Assembly: GCA_950295325.1 (NCBI GenBank)
Contig: OX485809.1
Location: 36,335,081-36,399,080, forward strand
Origin: Polytrichum commune
Lineage: Eukaryota > Streptophyta > Polytrichopsida > Polytrichales > Polytrichaceae
Direction: 5' to 3'
Length of the DNA: 64,000 nt
Below are positions 35,691 through 47,670 of this stretch, one piece after another. Every line of letters begins with the position of its first letter. Position 1 is the first letter of the stretch. The translations under genes and the position numbers were made by a program. The notes under the pieces were generated by a model that saw only the letters and a program-made list of their open reading frames with translations, searched no databases and was not told where the DNA came from.

Positions 35691-36720
35691 TAGGCCTAAG
35701 GCCGTTAGGTAGATTGGGTTTCATTGGAATCTCAGATCGGCAGCAAGGGAGGCCTCTGTTTCGGCGAGTGTGGAGACTTCGGCTCTCTCTTGGGTTGTGG
35801 AATGAAGAGCAGAGGCGGAGGAAGGGATGGCGGCTGAGCCCAAGAAGGCTTCACCGATCTGTAAGTGGGGAGGAATGCCGAGGTGAGGCTGGGTTTTCTT
35901 GAGAATGGAAGGTTCGGTGTTGGTTTTACTGGGAAAGGAAGTTGCGACTCTCTTCCTTGCGGCGGAGCTGGGATCCAACAACCATTTTTCGCAGATCAAC
36001 AGGAGGTTTGGGACTATGAGGGCTACTGGGAAGGGACGTGCTGGAATGAAGAGGAGAAAGGGGGCTAAATAATGAGACAAATTGCCAAGTCTGACTCTGA
36101 TTTTAACTTGGTTTCAAAAGTGAATCGAATTCAATACTGTGGTAATGTAACTGGGCGATTCCAACAGCCTAGAGGTGGGTTCGGAATGAGATTCTCACAA
36201 GGGTGAGAAGGAGGTTTCACTGAAGGAGGGAAGGAGTAAATCGACAGTAGCTAATTGGGTAATAATCTCAAGTGCAGGTCAGTGGATTTCGAAGAAATCC
36301 AGTGCGCTTGCAGAGTGGCGAAGGGGGATGAATTGGGCAGCCTGGTGAGGATTCGGAAGTTGCTTAGGCTGCAGAAGGAGGGTTCTGCCTCGGAAAGAGA
36401 GTGAGGAATGATCTGTGAATGGCCAATGAGGGAAGAAATCGAGGGCTGAAGGAGGCTGAAGTGGTGACAAGCTGTTGGATGCAGTGAAGGGGATCGTAGG
36501 AGAGAGCGTATGGGTATTGTAACCCGAGGCAAGTCACTGGCTGCCGTGAAGGGGCCATCTGTCGCAGTGAAGGGCGTTGACGGGAGCATGACGGGCTTAC
36601 ATTGACAATGGACAGCGTTGATTTCCGGGCCCATTTCCGAGACTGAAGTTTAGCAATTAGGCTGTAGCTAAGGAGAAGGGCAATGTTTACTAGGGTATAT
36701 GCCACCCTCTTCCAATAGAG
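35691..36720 (+). other. GC-richer, purine-rich stretch, no gene recognised
   Basis: The + strand is rich in GGAGG, GAAGG and GGGAAGG words and clearly GC-richer than both flanks. Both strands have open frames (up to 127 codons on the - strand at 36251-36634), but none has a recognisable domain and the frames overlap. It may be an untranslated transcript or a decayed mobile-element leader, comparable in composition (opposite strand) to the hAT leader at 10.5-11.1 kb. Confidence 0.3.
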
Positions 36721-36862
36721 TAGGTAGATTAGAGAAAAGGGGATTTGAGTGGTAGCATTAGTGTTTTCCTTAGGATAAATAAGACAACATTAGAGTGGAA
36801 GTAGTGAGTGTATTAGTTGATGTGTTCCTTGGTGATTTATGAGAATAATGCACGGATTGACC

Positions 36863-36909
36863 GATCACAAGGTGTTAGAGTGTTCTTAAACACTGATTAC
36901 CTTGTGATC
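36863..36909. repeat. 11-bp-arm inverted repeat
   Basis: GATCACAAGGT (36863-36873) and ACCTTGTGATC (36899-36909) are perfect complements with a 25-bp spacer that pairs partly (AGTGT / ACACT). Confidence 0.6.
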
Positions 36910-37185
36910 TTTAAAGTGAAAGTTGTAGCATGTATGAGGGCCTTGCATTTGGGGGGTTTGACTCACTGAGGTCAGAAGAGCCAAGAGAATTAGGTGCATG
37001 TCGACCTTGGCTCTCACCCGGACTAGGACGCATTAAGGGTGAGGGTTTAGGGCTGACAGGCGTCGAGAGAGAATTGCCACATATGAGCGTACATGTCATC
37101 CATCCATCCATAAAACTTGACTTTATGTTTATGGTTGATTCATTTTGAATGACTTTTGACGACACCGATTATCCCAATCAGCGAG

Positions 37186-37380
37186 TGTTACTACCTATTT
37201 GGAGTTACGCAGTGCTATAACTAATCGATGAGAATGTAATGCTTTACCAAGCAAACTCGTTTATGTTGTATAATGTCCGAACAAACCCATTGAACCTTCG
37301 TTAGTAAACATTAAGCTTTTGAGTAAGGTGTTGTTGCATTGCATAACTTTAGATAGCAACACACACTATTTGGATGATTA
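37186..37380 (-). repeat. dispersed repeat family C, inverted copy
   Basis: Reverse complement of the family C consensus (AATGCTTTACCAAGCAAA, ATAATGTCCGAACAA, GTTAGTAAACATT). Confidence 0.7.
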
Positions 37381-37886
37381 GTGTACACTAGTTCAAGATC
37401 TTATGAGTTGTTTTGGTGTCAAATCAACTTTGACAACAAACCTTCGGAGCGCATGCTTACTATTTTAAGACTTTCATGTTGGATGTATTGATGAGAGGGA
37501 TGCTAGAGTGTGGCAACTTCCTCCAGTTTGGCTTGGGTTCATGGCACCTATGTAAACCCATCTATCGTAAATAAAAGGGCTTTAGTTGAAACCAGTGCCC
37601 TACAAGGTTGAGGGCCCATTCATTCTAAGTGGAGTCCACTAGACCTGTTTGGAGCCTCTGTCACCATTTCTGGAGTCAAACGATCTAAAAATATTTGTTT
37701 TTAGACTATAAAGTAGCTTGTTGTGTTTCCACGTTACTAATGGATGAGTTTACAAAGACGCCACGAATCCCTAGCCCTCTGACTTGGGGTTTGTGGGTTC
37801 TTTGTAGAGTCATCCGTCATGGATGAAAATGCACCAGTAAAAAGAAGTCTCCTACAAGGTTGAGGGTCGGTTCATCTCAACTCGAC

Positions 37887-38242
37887 GCCCCGGGCTAGAT
37901 CACATCTTCATTCAGATGGGCCCCGCCCCTCCTACGCCTCCTTCACTGCCTGGTCTTCATACCCGCACATGCGTGGGAACTCTTTCTCGTTGGGAACCAA
38001 TGTGATAATACCCGGTCACTAAAGCCATTAAGCTCCTTCGACATGTGAAGGAACTCCATCAATTAACTTGGGAATATTAAAAATTGATGTCAACTTGAAT
38101 ATTTATAATTTTGACCAGGTATTGTCACATTGGTTCCCAACGAGGAGGAGTTCTTGCGTGGGTAGGAAAATTGGGCAGTGAAGGAGGCGTGAGAGGGGTG
38201 GGGTGGGGCCCAGCCGAATGAAGATGTGATCTAGCCTGGGGC
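37887..38242. mobile_element. Mutator-like foldback MITE, copy 2 (9-bp target duplication)
   Basis: 356 bp. The arms of about 120 bp start GCCCCGGGCTAGATCACATC and GCCCCAGGCTAGATCACATC. Flanks are CAACTCGAC (37878-37886) and CAACTCGAG (38243-38251), an 8/9 match. Same family as 27691-27996 but with a longer unpaired centre (about 38015-38110). There is no coding capacity. Confidence 0.88.
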
Positions 38243-38251
38243 CAACTCGAG

Positions 38252-38742
38252 TCCATTATACTACTACTTTGGGGTCTCGGATGCCTTCCAAACTCAAATG
38301 ATCTTAAAATGGTTATTTTCATACTACAAAATAGTTCATCGCGTTTTCACCTCGCTAACGGATGAGGTTAGTAGTCACCACGCATCCCTAGCCATTTCCT
38401 CCCGCCCACCTCACATAGTACACGTGACATGCATTCACCTAGCTAGGGTTGTCCTAAAAACTACTCTTGATTGGAGAGCTTCATTTAGTACCAATTTTGT
38501 AGTTATTCAAATGTCACGGGGTTAGTCATCCACTCAGCTACTCGGGTGTGAGCCTATAATAAATGCCCGGAAGGATTGAAGTAATTAACTCAAGCTTCTT
38601 GAGCCCGATCGAGAAAGGAAGGCCGGCCAGAAAAGTATATATGTACATGTGCATCAGCTAGCTAGCTGCACCTCGTAGTAAATCCTGGCTTCAGAATAAG
38701 TTAAGGTAGCTGCTTCTTCCGATTCCGAACAAACTTAAATTG
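38252..38742. other. intergenic, nothing recognised
   Basis: No gene or clear repeat. Short CTAGCTAGCT run near 38658. Confidence 0.45.
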
Positions 38743-39303
38743 CTGGCCCATTTTGTACACTGCCTTCCACCTACTAGGTGCCACACATTGAATGACCTAG
38801 AATTGGGAGCCAGATCTCATTTTGTAACACCTACGGAAGGGATAAAGGTAAAAAAAAAAAAACCTCTTCCCTTTTAGGTCGGTTGTTGATTCATCCCAAT
38901 TTGAGTTCGTGAGACTAATTCAAAGTTTTTGACCTCAATTTAGATGTTATTAGGTCTACAATCAGGCATTTTGGAGTTTAATGGCAGTGATCAATGTCCC
39001 CCCCTCTTCTTTCCATTCCCAGGAAAATTAAATTTTGGCCCATTTTGTACACCGCCTTCCACCTACCAGGTGCCACACATTGAATGACCTAGAATTGGGA
39101 GCCGGATCTCATTTTGTAACACCAACGAAAGGGATAAAGGTAAAAATAAGAAACCTCTTCCCTTTTAGGTCGGTTGTTGATTCATCGCAATTTGAGTTCG
39201 TGAAACTAACTCAAAGGCCAAATCAATTTTAGATGTTATTAAGTTGACAATCAAACATTTTGGAGTTTTACGGTAGTATTGAATATTCCTTCCCCCCCCC
39301 CCC
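38743..39303 (+). repeat. recent ~293-bp tandem duplication
   Basis: Units start at about 38745 and 39038 with GGCCCATTTTGTACAC. Over the first ~150 bp they differ at only a few positions (shared CACACATTGAATGACCTAGA, CTTTTAGGTCGGTTGTTGAT). Each unit ends in a C-rich tract (39000-39004; C12 at 39292-39303). Confidence 0.85.
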
Positions 39304-42065
39304 AATTTGCCCTCCCCTATGGGAGTCACTATTGTTAGTACACCAGAAGTTGTATTTAGTATCATTGTGGTAACTTTTTCCCAATGACACTTCTTATAAA
39401 TTAAGTTTAAAATTATCGTCATCCCAACTTACATTTATGCAGTGAAATACTAACAAAGTTTGGTATATTCAACATGCTAGCATTTTGTAATGAAATGTTG
39501 TCATGAATGAAAGAACTTTGGATGAAAAATCACTTTATAAGTGACAATATTTGCAATAATGTCAATCTATTATGCCGAGAAAAATATACAAGGAATGACA
39601 AATAGTGTTAGGTTTTACAATTAGTAAGACAAATACAATTGATGACACTTTACTAAATACAATATTTACCATACTAACTACAAGCATATGAGTCTTACGT
39701 AATTGTAGGAACGAGGACAAGATTAAGTTACTAAGTAGTGGGTTCTTACTCTCTTTTCTAACACTAGATACAACCTCTAGGGTCTACAATGTGTACGTTA
39801 TATGGTTCTTTGGTAGCTCCATATTTCAATAGGATTGACCCACATATCCTGAGACCACACTCTCATAAATCGGGTTCAAACTAAGTCCACATTGGTCAGG
39901 GCTAGACACCCACCTCTTTGAGTTGGGCCCCTACCACTACCCAAGTGGCTCTTAAAAGTTGATCCCAAACAAAGGGCAGCTTGAACCCCCCCCCCCCCCC
40001 TTTACTTCCCTCACATAAAGCATCATTTGGCATAAACGCAAGGCACATAAGGAAGTGGCCTTCCTTTGGTTAGTTGTCCACAAGGTGGTGGCAATGAACA
40101 AATGCCATGGGAAGATCTCCACCGAGATTGACAAAAGTATTCCTCATTATGGTTGTGATGTTGTGGAATCTATGAAGCACAAACTCTTCAATTGCATGTT
40201 AGCTCAATAAGTGTGGCGCTATGTGGCTAACATCATGTGACAACTCTTTGCAAAAGTGGTAATCTTGGTCCTCAAAAGTCTTTTCCATTGATGCAATGCC
40301 TCTGGAATCATTGAACCATTGGACAAACCATTGAACAAACCTTTAAAAGTAGGATTTGATTCTTCTTGAGAAGTGGTATACCATGGGTCATTTGGCGTCA
40401 ATGTAATGATATGTTCTTCAACGCTAGGCAATAGCCTTTGGATAAGACGTACCAAGTGGTGTGGGATTCCATAATTGACAATGATAGACCGGAATGACAA
40501 CGGACTCTCCATGACTTGGAACAAGCTCCAAATGTTGCCTACCAAAATCTACTTAACGAATTTGACTTGGTTTGATGTTTCAAAGGTGCTATTGTTACTC
40601 TTAGCAATCTGTTGATTACTTGGAAGGTTAGGCCCTGCATGGGCATTATTTCTTGCATCCCCTTGGTTTGCATTGTCATTCCAAAGTGGTTTTGTATTTT
40701 TCGATTGCAATTTCTTTAGCTTGTTTTCAATTTGTGCTTAAATAGAATAAACTCATGAAAAGGATGGTTCACATAAGTTCTGGGACTTATGAAGGAAGTG
40801 GCTTAATTAAGGGCCTCGATTTAGATTTGGTACCATCTCATATGTGTTTCTTAACTTAGGAGAACCGGGCTAGCTAGCTAGCTAGTCAGGGAAAAAGTAA
40901 CGCTTCAAGTGCATTCACAGTGCACACTTGCTTGCCAGTGTCCACAATGGCTTTGCTTGTCTGCCCTGTGGGAAGTTACTCTTGTTGACTAAATGATTCT
41001 TAATTACCGAAAGGAAGCTTAATTAATTGACTCCAGTAACTTCACCACCAATCCACATGTCAAAGCTCCTCTAACTTTGCACGATACCCGATTAATTTAA
41101 TCCAAGTCATGTTCGCTCCTTAATTCCCCTCTCATGCATATAAGCTTATATGCAAATCCCCATGTTTTGAACTGTCATGTGTGCTAAAGTTATAGTTTCA
41201 CTACATGTCACTTGCTGGCAGCAAGAGAAAGTTGAGCTTCGAGGGTTGAGTATTTAATTACAACGTGGGCTTAAAGCTTCATTAGAGCTCTCTAATTTGT
41301 CATTAATCAGAGATAATGATACCAAGTCGTGTGGGGGTCCTTTTTTGTGCACTTTTCGAGTCCGTTCCTCTTGAGGTAACCCGATTTTGTATGAGTGTAG
41401 TACAAGTGCGATATTGGAGTGATATTTCACATGTGTGGAAATTGAAACCACGATGTTTCACCCCCCAAAAAAGTCACAATTGATTTTCAAGTTTTGAAAT
41501 TATTGTAAATTTTCAAAGACAAGATTATCTTCCAGCCCATATTCACATCATAGGTCAACCTATTTCCAGTGACTGCGAGACGAAAATTTGAGTACAATCA
41601 ATGCCTTTTTCAAGGAACCCAAATCCATGTAGAAGGTAGCAAAGAGATATAAACAACCAAATATGACCCGTCCTTCTTAGTCCTTGTCTTGTGGCCACAC
41701 TACATAAACCCACCATGGGTTTACATTTAAGTTTGTAGCTTTGATCTAGGATGGGGTGCCCGTTGTTCATGGCAACTTTTTGTTGGAGTCGTTTCTCTTC
41801 ATGTTCAATGTTCAATGTCTATATCCTTAAAATTAAAATTAAAAAAAATACCCTATACAATTGATTCCATGTAGTCCACACACCACCTATCCATTGAGGA
41901 CCCATATTGATTGTCTTGCAGTCACTAGAGTTGACAATCTCAGACTTGGGAATCACATGACACTTGGTATCGGAAAATAGGACATGAAATTCATTCTAAT
42001 ACCACATTAATTTGGGCCTTAGTGTTCCCTACATGAAAGCCAAATTGGCTTCTCCCTCAAGAGGG
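39304..42065. other. AT-rich intergenic DNA with homopolymer C tract
   Basis: No gene recognised. C15 run at 39986-40000 and a (GCTA)n run near 40870. Open frames at 40219-40545 (-) and 41555-41815 (-) have no recognisable domain. Confidence 0.45.
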
Positions 42066-42069
42066 GAGA

Positions 42070-42650
42070 TTCAAAAAAAATTGCCACTTGTCCTCATGTG
42101 ATTGGTTGGGACTTAAAAAGACGGCATGCACATTGAATTCAGGCAGAGATATGCCCAATTAGTGCAGTAAAACATGCAAAAGTTGTCACATTTTCATGAC
42201 GGTTGATGATTACACCAATAAGCAACGACGATCGATGAGCCTCTGATAAAAAATAACGTGTAGGAAAATGAGTGGTAATTCGTCCAGCAAAACTAATCAT
42301 TTTGTAGTTGCTGTGAGTCTTATGGTCATTTGAAATTAGCCAAATGCTGCCCCCCCCCCCCCCAACACAAACTTCAAAAAAAGTGCCACCTGTCAACATG
42401 TGATTGGTTGGGAGTTTCAAAGATGACATGGGCATTGGACTTAGACAGAGTATGTGCCCAATCAGTATACACATGCAGAAACATGCGCGACGATTCACAA
42501 TGCCTGATGATTACACACTAATAAGCAAAAGGCCATCAATGAGCCTATGATTCAAAACGCGTAAGAAGATGAGTAGTATCGATCCCAAACCTGGGGCAAA
42601 AACTAATCATTTTGTAGTTGCCGCTGCCTGTCTTTGAAATTAGCCAATAT
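42070..42650 (+). repeat. two tandem units of family B
   Basis: Units at about 42070-42340 and 42380-42650 share TGTGATTGGTTGGGA, ATTAGCCAA, ACTAATCATTTTGTAGTTGC, ATTACACNAATAAGCAA and GATGAGCCT. They match the core of the 30.6-32.1 kb array (GGCAGAGATATGCCCAATTA). A C14 run (42350-42363) separates them. Confidence 0.8.
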
Positions 42651-43277
42651 AATGGATGGATCGAAAACGCATTGCAACTCCATCTGCAGGCTAGTATATA
42701 GTAGTAGTACTACTACTGGAACCGAAAGAAATCGTACTTATAAAACCTGTAACAACTTACATGCAGGCAAAATATATGACTTACATGTCAGCTCATGTCT
42801 TGTCAATTAATCGCGAATGACGACAACGGCAATTAATCCTTCAATGCAAGTTAAGTGCATGTCAGGCCTCCCCCAAAATCTATTACAGAAAGCTGAAGAA
42901 GGTGCAGCAGGAGGCAGAACTTCAGTGTCACTTAACCCGGCCCACAGGCTAGGGATCGTGTAACACTCCACTTCACTTTACTTTAGTTAATTGGTGTTAA
43001 GGTACTTATTATAACTTACATACAACCAATTCAAGTTCTACTGTGAAGGCCGTCCTTGCAGTGAGTTGCCGGCTGTCTAGTGATTGATAATCAAGCCTGC
43101 CTTTGGGTGCCATGCCAACTCAGCTCAGGATGTGTCCACGTCAGCCTGTGCACGTCAGACTGTGGCAAGTAAAACCCTGCCATGTCACTCAACGTAGATG
43201 GGTCTTGAATGGCTACTCTCTTTTTGTCCGACTAGCCCCACTTCCCCTACGATATAAGTTAGGATAGGAGCACACAG
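42651..43277. other. intergenic, nothing recognised
   Basis: No gene or RNA seen. Tandem GTAGTAGTACTACTACTGG small palindrome near 42701-42720. Confidence 0.4.
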
Positions 43278-43280
43278 TTG

Positions 43281-44327
43281 GGGCCACTTCACACACGAGC
43301 CAAGAGCCGTCGTCACCATGAAGTTGTGAGAGCCCAAAAGGGAAAAAAAAAAAAACATCCAAAGGCCGTCCCAACACACCTCCAACATCATGTAGTGTGG
43401 TCACGGACCCTCAAGTGTCGTGTGAAGTCATATGTGACCGGGGCCTCGAGCAAATGTTATTTCAATGAATGTCTATTCACGTGGGTGTTCAACCATGATA
43501 CAATAGAAGAAATGAACGGTCGTGAACGTTCGGAGTGCCATGGTCTCCCGATGGTTTTGTGTTAGGCCTACCTCCAAGAGGTGATGTTTGAAAATAACCC
43601 AAGTGACCATGAAACATGACCCATTCGATGCCATGTAGGAATCCATGTAGACTTTACATCCATCTTGCATTCACTTATTTGCTCCGTTGGTCCCTCAAGC
43701 GTAGTGTGAAGAAGTGAACTTGGATTGGCTCCGTAATTTTCACCAATGAGAATGCTTGAAGTGTAATGATGGTCACGGGCCCTCAGTCTCGTGTGTGAAG
43801 TGGCCCTTAGGACCACTGCACACACGAGCCAAGAGTTGTGACCATGAAATTGTGAGAGCCCAAAAGAAAGTGTCCGAAGGCCGTCTCAACACACCTCCAA
43901 AATCATGTAGTGTGGTCACCGATCCTCAAGTGTAGCGTGAAGTCATATGTGACCGGACCCTCAACCAAACGCTATTTCAATGAATTTCTATTCATGTGGG
44001 CCCTCACACATGATACAATAGAACAAATGAACAGTGGTGAACGTTCGGAGTTGCCATGGCCTCCCGATGGTTTTGCGTTCAACCTACCTACAAGAGGTGG
44101 TTTTTGAGAACAGTCCAAGTGACCATGAAACATGATCCATCTGATGCCATGTAGGAATCCATGTAAACTTTACATCCATCTTGCATTGCATTCACTTATA
44201 TACTCCGTTGCTCCCTCAAGTGGAGTGTGAAGAAGCGAACTTGGACCGGCTCCGTCTTTTCCACCAATGAGAGTGCTCGAAGTGTAAAATGGTCACGGGC
44301 TCTCAGTCTCATGTGTGAAAGTGGCCC
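43281..44327. mobile_element. head-to-tail MITE dimer A (PIF/Harbinger-like ends)
   Basis: Unit 1 (43281-43806) and unit 2 (43810-44327) are diverged copies of one another in the same orientation, joined by a single TTA (43807-43809). Each starts GGGCCACTTCACACACGAG or a close variant and ends with its reverse complement (CTCGTGTGTGAAGTGGCCC). The outer flanks are TTG and TAA, so the outer target duplication is not clean at this locus. There is no transposase. Confidence 0.8.
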
Positions 44328-45649
44328 TAAGCGGTCAATCACCTTCTCCCCATTCATTGAAACGAAGGCATGCATATAATATTGAATGAATATAGATAGA
44401 TGGTTTTGGCTCCTGGCCAGATTCTTCTCAATCATGGGAACTGACATCGATCTGGGTCAGCTCGAGCCCATATTAACTCACAAAGTTTAACACTCACAGC
44501 TTCCAATGCCATGCCCTGCCTGCCCCTGAATCGTCCCAACGCCATGCCAGGCAGCCCGAGTGAGTCAGGTTCAATATCATATATGAATGAATGAATGAAT
44601 GAGCGGGAAATGCCAACTTATAACTGCTTGAATCCCTTACAGATCGGGGGCCGTTCGAGACAATACACACGACCATGCATTATGGCTTAAGTTACCTTAC
44701 ATAAGTTACACAACTTGAGACTTGCATGCACCTGGCCATGCAATTCCACCGTGACCGTTCTTTAATTTGCTGGGAAGCTAGCAGTCTGTTTGCAGGACTC
44801 ATAAGTTATCTGCTGCATAAGTTAGTATAAAACAATGCCTGCAGCGTGACGAGATTCAGGTGTCTTGAATATAATATACCATTCTTTGAATGTTGGTTGA
44901 ATTACCCAATGTTCTGAACAATAAGAATAAGAACAATAACATAGGTTCCGTTCCGATCATCTGAAAGTGCATTGATGTAGAAAAACTGCAGGCTGAGGAG
45001 GGAGGGAGAGAGAGCGAGGGGATTATCGTATACGAGCATATCTCTAGGAGGTTTTTGGGCATAATCGGTCAGTTTGATACTGCATCACGATACCCATGAT
45101 CAGCAGTAGGCCAACGAGCTCACATTCATGCTGGTACGTAGATACGGGTGTTATTTTTATTTTTATTTGTTTGGCATAATCGATCGAGATCTTAGTGTTT
45201 TTGAGTTCAGTTGGTTACACGTTAACATCTTTCGGTTTTTCCTTGGTAAAATGGGCACATTCCATAGATTCTTTTAAATTGATGGCCACGTCTACTTGCA
45301 GTGTGGATGAAGCCACAATGGTGGCCATGTTGAGGACATATACTAGGGCGTGCTTACGTAGAAATATATTGGTTAGGGTTTTGTTGGCAGTGGAAGATGC
45401 GGTTGCATGCAATGAACGTATGTGGACGAGAAGTCATTGCTAAATGCTATAATCATCATATTATGTTATAAATTTATGTTTTGGAGGCACAACATACCCA
45501 CAACACATGGAATCATTTTTTCTTTTTTATGTCCAATTTCTAACCAATCTCCAAGGCTTTCGCGCACAACATATGGCAACTAGAGCATTTTTATAAATGC
45601 AACGCATGTTAAATGAGTGCGTAACATTGTTATGCTTTTTACTATTTTT
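44328..45649. other. intergenic, nothing recognised
   Basis: Short (GAAT)n run near 44585-44601. Open frames such as 45195-45443 (+) overlap - strand frames and show no domain. Confidence 0.4.
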
Positions 45650-46030
45650 TCATTTGCACACCACACCAAATTTTTGAAGCACAAAAGATGTTGCAAGCAA
45701 TTCGTACATTGGTATTGCCAGTGAATACAAACAACATGCATTAACCGCCTCAATGTAAATGGTCATCATGAACCACGACAATGTATATGCTTCAAGAGCA
45801 CCGGGAAAGCACGTGTTGGCAGCCACAGACCACGCCATAAATGCGTTAGGTGGTGAAGAAGGATAGTAACCATCCTTGGAGAGCATCCGTTGATAACCAC
45901 CAAAAATAGGCATGTTGTGGATGTTTGACATTGTCACAGTTGCTTCGAACGGGTGGATGTATAAGCTTGAGCTCCATTCCGGGATGGGCATGGACATGTC
46001 ATCCAAAATAAGGTACAATAATGTTGTCAT
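45650..46030 (-). CDS. hypothetical open frame, possible gene fragment
   Basis: From ATG 46030 the frame reads about 126 codons with fairly even, protein-like composition. It contains MPIFGGYQRMLSKDGYYPSS and then a hydrophobic C-terminal half (ALEAYTLSWFMMTIYIEAVN, CCLYSLAIPMYELLATSFVL) that would suit one or two membrane segments. The SLAIPMYELL stretch is faintly reminiscent of amino-acid permease membrane segments, but this is not enough to assign it. No introns, partner exons or regulatory signals were identified. Confidence 0.3.
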   Translation of the reverse strand: MTTLLYLILDDMSMPIPEWSSSLYIHPFEATVTMSNIHNMPIFGGYQRMLSKDGYYPSSPPNAFMAWSVAANTCFPGALEAYTLSWFMMTIYIEAVNACCLYSLAIPMYELLATSFVLQKFGVVCK

Positions 46031-46694
46031 CACACATCAATTGCGCCCATGATGGTAGTCACGTCGCCCACCACTGCAGGAGAGGACAGATCACCACGTT
46101 GGACTTTGGTTTTTTTTAATGCAGTGGCAACTCTCACCTATGTAGGTAGAGAAAATTTGCATTGGGCACTTCCAAACCATGCTACCCCTTGGCATTGTTC
46201 ACCACCTCACGCCCCACACGGACGCAATGAAAGGCAATTGACATTAAATTCATGCCAACTCAGAATCAATGGGGGCAAGCCTCCACTTTTGGTTGCATAA
46301 GGCAATTATTGCATCCTCATGTCACAATGGCCAGTTGCAAGTGGTTGCTATGGACATGATTTCTTCTAGTAACCTATTACCCATGAACAAATTAAGGATA
46401 TCGAGCTCACATTCATGCATGAAGAGTAGAAAATCAATGATTTTTTTTAAAAAAAATTGTTCCTTTTTTTGTTCCAGTTCCAATCTTAAAGTGCATGATG
46501 TATATAAACTCTAGGAGGCATGATAGTCAAATGAGGATATAATGGAAGGAGGAAATCATCATCACATAAGAGAATACTTCTCATACTTCTCATCCATCCA
46601 ACATTTTTGATTAATTAAAAAAAAAACTTGACCCTCTCTAGGTTTATTGCTAATTCATCTCAAATGACTTTGACTAGGTCACTACACCGGTGTA

Positions 46695-46865
46695 TGGTAC
46701 GTAGTGTCACTTACTATTTGGAATCATGCAATGCAATAATTTTTCACTCAAAATTTCAATATTTTCTAGCAAAAGTTGAATAGGTTGTTCGGACATTACC
46801 AAACAAAAATGACATCTTGCTTGGTAAAACATTACATTCTTAATATATAGATAGTGTCAAATCAA
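46695..46865 (+). repeat. dispersed repeat family C, copy
   Basis: GTAGTGTCACTTACTATTTGG start, then AGGTTGTTCGGACATTA and CTTGCTTGGTAAAACATTAC. Closest in order to the copy at 60494-60687. Confidence 0.7.
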
Positions 46866-47670
46866 CCATGATAAGTTACCTCCTGGTTCCTTGCTATTCC
46901 ATGCGTGTATGTTAGACGAATGAGAAAAATTGGCCGTATGTGATGATTCCCTCTCACCAAGCGCCTTCCAATGTTATGTTCATTCTGGTACGTAAAGGAG
47001 AAAAACGAAAAATGGTGAATGACCACCATTGCTGCACTAAACTAGGAGTAGAATGATTCTTGTGTGGACCCAAAATGACCAATTGTGAAAGCATTGGCTC
47101 AAGATGGATGTTATGATAGGCCACATCCAATGATTGACTAGATAAATCATATGCACACCACCTGGGATCACTTTTGGGTGTCATTGAGTCAACCGTTTTG
47201 TGTGCATTTGTATGCAGAGAAGGATATTTTGATGCTTACTCTATTGTACAAATAGAGGATTTGACTTACTTGCCTCGTTGAGGAAATATAACTAACTATT
47301 TACAGGAAGTAAAATTACAAAACAACTTACATTCCTCAAGATTTCCTCTACTCCCATCTCTGAGAATTAGTGGACCAATTTCAAGCCACTCTTTCTGGCC
47401 AAATCAGCTCATTTCCACCATTTTTTCCTTCCGATTTTCTACCTTCACCATACATGGTGCCAGAAATTTGATAAGAAATCGAGTGATTAGTTATAGAATA
47501 TACCATGATTTGAAGAATCGTCGGTTTCAGAATCACCCTTGAATAATGCTTTCAATATAATTAGCTACGTACAGTTCTCTGAAAGTGCCTGATGGTATAA
47601 GAACTGCCTGCAAGAGTCAGAGTCAGAGTCAGAGTCAGAGTCAGAGTAGGCGATGCGTGTTTTGGCATGC
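46866..47670. repeat. intergenic with (AGAGTC)n microsatellite
   Basis: A pure AGAGTC hexamer run of nearly six units lies at 47613-47647. No gene recognised in the rest. Confidence 0.6.
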
